Shown: positions 8,501 to 11,494 of the stretch, piece after piece | Layout: the number at the start of each line of letters is the position of its first letter | How positions within the stretch are numbered: position 1 is the first letter of the stretch | Source: Paraglomus occultum | Taxonomy: Eukaryota; Glomeromycota; Glomeromycetes; Paraglomerales; Paraglomeraceae | NCBI GenBank assembly: GCA_910592205.1 | Contig: CAJVPJ010001200.1 | Location: 1-11,494 of the forward strand | Length of the DNA: 11,494 bases | Direction: 5' to 3' | Notes under the pieces: model-generated | What the model saw: only the letters and a program-made list of their open reading frames with translations | What the model was told of the DNA's origin: nothing | Databases searched by the model: none | Position numbers and translations under genes: made by a program

Positions 8501-9363
8501 ATACAATTCGACATTGTTTAACGCTTGCATGGCAAATCTTGGGTTTATATGATCTGCATCAGGATATTGTGGACATGCCCATTAATCCAGCCATAATGGT
8601 GATATCACTGATGAAAATATTTCTAATAGAGGGGGAAGTATATAGGGATTCGTCAATTGAACAATGGATCGAGAAAATATTGAATTGTTACACTCTCAAG
8701 GATAACGAGACAGTTGATTATAGTTCGTCAACAAGTCCACCCACTGCGTTCTTAGAAACAGCGGCAGAGTCTGTTTTACGTGTTCCATTTTATCAGCTGT
8801 TCACTGATTTTACCGCCGCGTATGCTGCTGAATCACTTGGACACACACAATTTGCTCGTCTGTTATTGACTCCGCTAAGTGGGTCATATCCAGTAGAATA
8901 CAAGATGCTCGTTTGGAGTGAATTATATGATGTGCTGGGGACCATCTCAGTGACATACGAAGAAGTCATATGCATAGGCGAATCTTCTATTCAGGGGTTC
9001 CATGCTTACTTCTGGCCTATAGAAACTAACAGAGCTGTACTGGAGAATTTTGTACGGTCGTTAGTTAATTATAAAATATCCAAAGCATTAACACCGTTCT
9101 TGTACTGGATGGTTATCCATCATTTATCTGGTTTTATATTCTGGAGAAAGCGTACCAACCAGAATGACGAAAATGTCAGAATCGTAATAGCAAGAGCACT
9201 CTATACTAGAGCTACCCAAGGTATAATTGATGATTGGATTGGGTATACGGAAAAGAACTTTCAAAATGATAGAATATTTGTATCAATGCCCGAATGTTTT
9301 GATGAAGTCGAGAGCTCTCAAAGGGAATCAAGGATAAATTGGTTGAAGAGTATTTGTGAATAA
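5584..9363 (+). CDS. RPAP1: RNA polymerase II-associated protein 1 (RPAP1), complete, intronless
   Basis: 1259 residues. RPAP1 (yeast Rba50) is an assembly/import factor linking RNA polymerase II subunits during biogenesis. Recognised from: an N-terminal LLKLQEEFFRNKESPAARVI segment (17-36) matching the family's LL-x-F-Q-x-x-F...P-A...VK start; the RPAP1_N signature at about 146-184, with IHQENLQRLENMSLDEILEA followed by LSPEVLKRL; and the RPAP1_C signature at about 224-290, FRFDFRGNLVE then VGLHHHGDDPDQPGYTIAEM. Next comes a long all-helical, HEAT/ARM-like region with family landmarks DLIAGLLAMGVQLRFQYLLK (410-429) and ILLRFARHSVDAAEAI (445-460). The C-terminal part (HLSGFIFW) also matches. 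A short Asp run lies at 393-396. Length is close to animal RPAP1 (about 1390 in human, from memory). The start is the first ATG after an in-frame stop at 5533. No introns are needed, in contrast to both larger neighbours. It converges on the HAUS3 gene. Confidence 0.96.
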   Translation: MIRPNDALTVETDEELLKLQEEFFRNKESPAARVIKQSKPPVVQQGIIDNNEGNKDPEDVQSSHLTTNIIGTVIERTATGVVLPPSSSTNSFKTGFPEPTHRSRFRKKLKSNEVNLENQVAGESHDHTLQPSYEGQQFSQSVYEEIHQENLQRLENMSLDEILEAQAMLRRTLSPEVLKRLSSKRSKTTRHSDDVTMEIGAKSPSRYDEKVRPHVATATDPPAASFRFDFRGNLVERNAEVPVFVGLHHHGDDPDQPGYTIAEMLHLMRSLVPSQRVIPLNVVSRILRKVRNNHYGDNVSRDISSWMIKMKAFLYLRTALDDTFETVLVAAIDALAAWVIGDDEEFTEEEHIWDHSSSLHRGYESICLQPRKESHITKQFGMELSTNGFGVNDDDDNETTEYHINLTSRDLIAGLLAMGVQLRFQYLLKAENLPLIAEKQMLQILLRFARHSVDAAEAIADCHGLLEILYRKYISISWPLTNYEEMHMTGYMTILTIRLWRTLCTASIRISRKLIENNHVETLLRYLVMDPSSLSTDFERLIGYEIVKEVFMTYRCLAAHGLYRSILSEAYIILRGWIMSAVYSLKMFWELETSDDDCIMQRKLDIAIAFFSLMETLMQRSDYDKEKSQVGARPSEFVHDAIELLQRWTASSPDMNTSVMDDVNISYVEKSFVLISRTTGYLAAWSQYLSNYNVTDMSEIKRMWEYLALGEEKSTNLQELIVMRLRNLLSSSLLLNIESWELPNLPGVYNPNRLKSVQYILSISTACDALFTRLSLTRCILQLFPEDAQIYSSALNPLMKNEILDLLQRSLTFTPSGRWYDFFGRWKTYLRHEWICCLKLIVDNNLVHLDDIRGKYLQMIALNAFALVPHILPGDEQLALTTVEQMFDALAKSTQLLNLNFQECQKLWPFYRNRIVNAKQSQDNGNDFSLQHFLISLDTKHNGLPLSKGWIFIPIDEFYSKADIVVDDDVKRDTIRHCLTLAWQILGLYDLHQDIVDMPINPAIMVISLMKIFLIEGEVYRDSSIEQWIEKILNCYTLKDNETVDYSSSTSPPTAFLETAAESVLRVPFYQLFTDFTAAYAAESLGHTQFARLLLTPLSGSYPVEYKMLVWSELYDVLGTISVTYEEVICIGESSIQGFHAYFWPIETNRAVLENFVRSLVNYKISKALTPFLYWMVIHHLSGFIFWRKRTNQNDENVRIVIARALYTRATQGIIDDWIGYTEKNFQNDRIFVSMPECFDEVESSQRESRINWLKSICE

Positions 9364-9375
9364 TCCGTGGGCATA

Positions 9376-9381
9376 AATAAA
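9376..9381 (+). terminator. Polyadenylation signal of RPAP1
   Basis: AATAAA 13 nt after the RPAP1 stop codon. Position and perfect match suit a very short 3' UTR. Confidence 0.55.
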
Positions 9382-9742
9382 AGTTCGAAAAGAATGATCT
9401 TACCTGTTGTACTAGAACGATCTTTCGTACATAGAACGCATTAGACGGATCGTCGGGCGATATTGTTGTGATGCATAAACTGAATGAGACTGGGTTGTAG
9501 CTTGTTTGTCATTGCCCGTAATGTCAGTTGCAAGTCAGATAGTTCCTAGTCATGGCAGGTATTGTTTAACACGCATTAGCACATTCGACGATTTGAAATT
9601 CGCGTGGAGTAAGCAATTAGAACTAACCATGGGAGAGAGGAGAAGTTCCAACGTCTTGGAGTTTTTATGCAGACATGACGATAGGTCACGCTCGATTTCT
9701 TCGCTATATGATGATTAAATAACATAACGTAAAGTATACTGT
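9382..9742. other. Convergent 3' spacer between RPAP1 and HAUS3
   Basis: This spacer lies between the RPAP1 polyadenylation signal and the HAUS3 stop. Short overlapping frames on both strands (9506-9718 plus, 9576-9785 minus) show no family motifs and are not called. No AATAAA is visible just downstream of the HAUS3 stop on the minus strand, so the two transcripts may overlap at their 3' ends. Confidence 0.5.
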
Positions 9743-11494
9743 TCATCGGATGAGAACATTGTTGGAATGGAATAGTACAAACCACGCTCGGACAAAATTT
9801 GTTTGAGTTTCCAACTCGTCGGTGATATTAGCCGAGAAATTTGAACGATTACGACCAAATTTCTCAACGCGTTCTTTCAGATATTGATAAAAGGTAAATA
9901 ACGATCGCGTCTTGGGTGCTATTGGAGTGGCGTGGTTGGCTTCTGTGAGTTTAGAAGCTACAATCAAGAATAAATAAATGCATAAGCGCGTTTGAAAATA
10001 GTGTCGAACGAATACAAGATCGTTCATAGATACCCAAGTCAAGCATCAACAACTTTTTCATGGATAACAAGAAGGTGTCATGACTTTCGACAACAGTCGG
10101 TGTCGCGGTCCCTTCTGTAGCTTCTAGCGTAGCCGTGAGCGCCTAAACGTAGATATATAAGATTAGCCGTTTGGGATGGTCAACATCAGTACATAATTGG
10201 AATATACCATTCGGTTTTCAAAATCTTCACGTCGTTTTTGCCAATCGTCATGTAATTGACGGAGATACTGATGCAGAGTTTCTTGCTTTTCAAACTCATT
10301 AACAAGGGATTGGAGCAAGAACTGGCTCCAAGCATATTGAGTCGTCAGGAGATTCAAAACCATGTCAAGTTGTTCGTTTACGGAATGCTGTTGACTGTAT
10401 CTAGCGTTATAGTCAGCTGCCGTAACCGGTGCTTGAATATCAGTTTCGGCCAATCGGACCAGGGCTGGTTCTATGTTTGTATTTAGTATTTCTAATATTT
10501 GCGCATTCAGCATAGTTGTTCGGCTTGCGTTCCTCTCTTGCATCAATCTATCACATAACACGAAAGTAAGTACAAGCCAGTACCATCGCTTCACAGCAAT
10601 AAAGAACTACATACTCCAGACTGTTGTTGTCAAAGTCATAATGATCAATTCGAGTTATTTCGTGGTCTAGAACTCTTAAGTAAGTCGATAATCGTTCCAA
10701 GTCTATATCGGACTCGATGTAATTTCGTTCGGTTTTAGGATACCTAAAGTATATAGACGAGTAAATGTCATGAGCGAAGTGCTTCGTTGATCAAACAAAT
10801 GCATACAACTCACAAAGATGCGAGTCTCTCAATCTCCTCAGAAGTTCTTTGTCCATCGAAAGCGTTCATATTTTTGACATGGTCCTTTTTGTGTAGGGCA
10901 AAAAACGGAATAAGTGACTGTTACAATGAAACCATGACTTTGAGAATAACATACAGGCGGGAATAACTTCAAACAGAGTCGTTCCAATTCTCTCGTGTAC
11001 AGAGCATCGATTTCCAAGACTTCGTTTAGCGCAGTAGTACATTGGTACATAAAATTCTTCTGAACCTCGCCTATAACCTGTAAGTGATTAGAGGGGTCTC
11101 TTTCACCTGTAAAGCGTATGCATTTTACGTATAAACCTTGATCACTAGACTGCTTCCTTTCCATCATAGTGCTGGCAATAGCGTTCACCAGACCAGACAA
11201 TGCAACGTCCACCTACACAAAAAAACCGTGAGTGATGCCAACTCGTAAAAATTTAAACATGTTCTTCAATATCTACCTTCACAGAGGCTTTCTCGAAAGA
11301 CGCATGACTATCTCTTTTCTGTCTTTCCAATTCACCGTTGATATGTTTTAATTCATTACGTTCATTTTCGAGAGCATTCAAAAGATGCCTTTTCAAGTTG
11401 TAAAGTAGTTTTTTAAAAGGTGAACAATGGGGCTCATAAAAATCAAGGTTTTATTAACAAGTGCCGCATACATACTTTAATTTTTCCTGTTGGC
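9743..11494 (-). CDS. HAUS3: HAUS augmin-like complex subunit 3, N-terminus outside window
   Basis: Augmin binds spindle microtubules and recruits gamma-tubulin to nucleate branches; HAUS3 is one of its long coiled-coil subunits. I reconstruct eight exons, all phase-consistent: 11494-11476 (cut), 11388-11277, 11212-10955, 10884-10814, 10743-10615, 10547-10208, 10142-10034 and 9957-9743. Introns are 64-87 nt. This gives about 416 residues of a family near 600, so roughly the first third is missing. Key segments: coiled-coil LLNALENERNELKHINGELE; VDVALSGLVNAIAS; SLYPKTERNYIES, aligning with the plant AUG3 SERQW(I/V)EAQ region; and NTNIEPALVRLAETDI, then ADYNARYSQQHSVNEQLDMV, matching human LPAVVRENAQL...DYYTARQELVLNQL. 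The exact start of 10884-10814 is uncertain: acceptor at 10918 would give a 37-nt intron, the chosen one 70 nt. The last exon could also start 15 nt later at a second in-frame cag. The C-terminal tail to the TGA at 9743 is less conserved. Confidence 0.88.

Noticed and set aside
9506-9718. 70-aa plus-strand frame in the convergent spacer
   Set aside because: It begins at a non-ATG codon, has no motif, and sits between the 3' ends of two well-supported genes.
10838-10954. Readthrough of HAUS3 exon 11212-10955 to the TGA at 10838
   Set aside because: Past 10955 the frame follows a gtatgt donor and shows no family resemblance. The downstream exons continue the protein in another frame with matching phases.
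1-11494. tRNA, rRNA, CRISPR array, bacterial operon or viral segment
   Set aside because: No B-box/acceptor pattern, conserved rRNA string, regularly spaced repeat array or phage/viral hallmark gene was seen. Introns and gene content are eukaryotic nuclear.

Overview
This window reads as nuclear DNA of a filamentous, intron-containing fungus. The best clue is the first gene, a type I Hsp40. Its product is exactly 409 residues, the length I recall for yeast Ydj1, and it ends in the farnesylation tail CAQQ. Its C-terminal domain resembles fungal Mas5/Ydj1 more than animal DNAJA1/2. Introns are short (mostly 64-90 nt) with GT...AG ends, and noncoding DNA is much more AT-rich than the exons. A HAUS3-type augmin subunit argues against budding or fission yeasts, which lack augmin. 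An early-diverging lineage such as Mucoromycota/Glomeromycotina is my guess; the species cannot be fixed from the sequence.

Layout. (1) 147-1704, minus strand: complete three-exon Ydj1/Mas5-type J-protein, with a TATA-like box and a possible heat-shock element upstream. (2) 1705-4724: about 3 kb without a convincing gene. It holds a short inverted-repeat (MITE-like) element, a pogo/Tc1-like terminal repeat fragment, an imperfect direct repeat, a long AT palindrome and a GC-rich island ending in a T-run. (3) 4725-4987, minus strand: a probable small two-exon gene of 62 codons, with faint resemblance to the borealin/Nbl1 N-terminal region. (4) 5584-9363, plus strand: complete, intronless RPAP1 (RNA polymerase II-associated protein 1). 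(5) 9743-11494, minus strand: HAUS augmin-like complex subunit 3, at least eight exons, N-terminus cut by the window end.

The genes do not form a pathway. They are a cytosolic Hsp70 co-chaperone, an assembly/import factor for RNA polymerase II, and a spindle microtubule-branching factor, plus perhaps a second mitotic protein. This is ordinary eukaryotic gene arrangement: the first two large genes diverge and the last two converge with a 379-nt gap. I found no rRNA, tRNA, CRISPR array or intact transposon. The most novel item is the small spliced gene at 4725-4987. I see no undescribed multi-gene system here.
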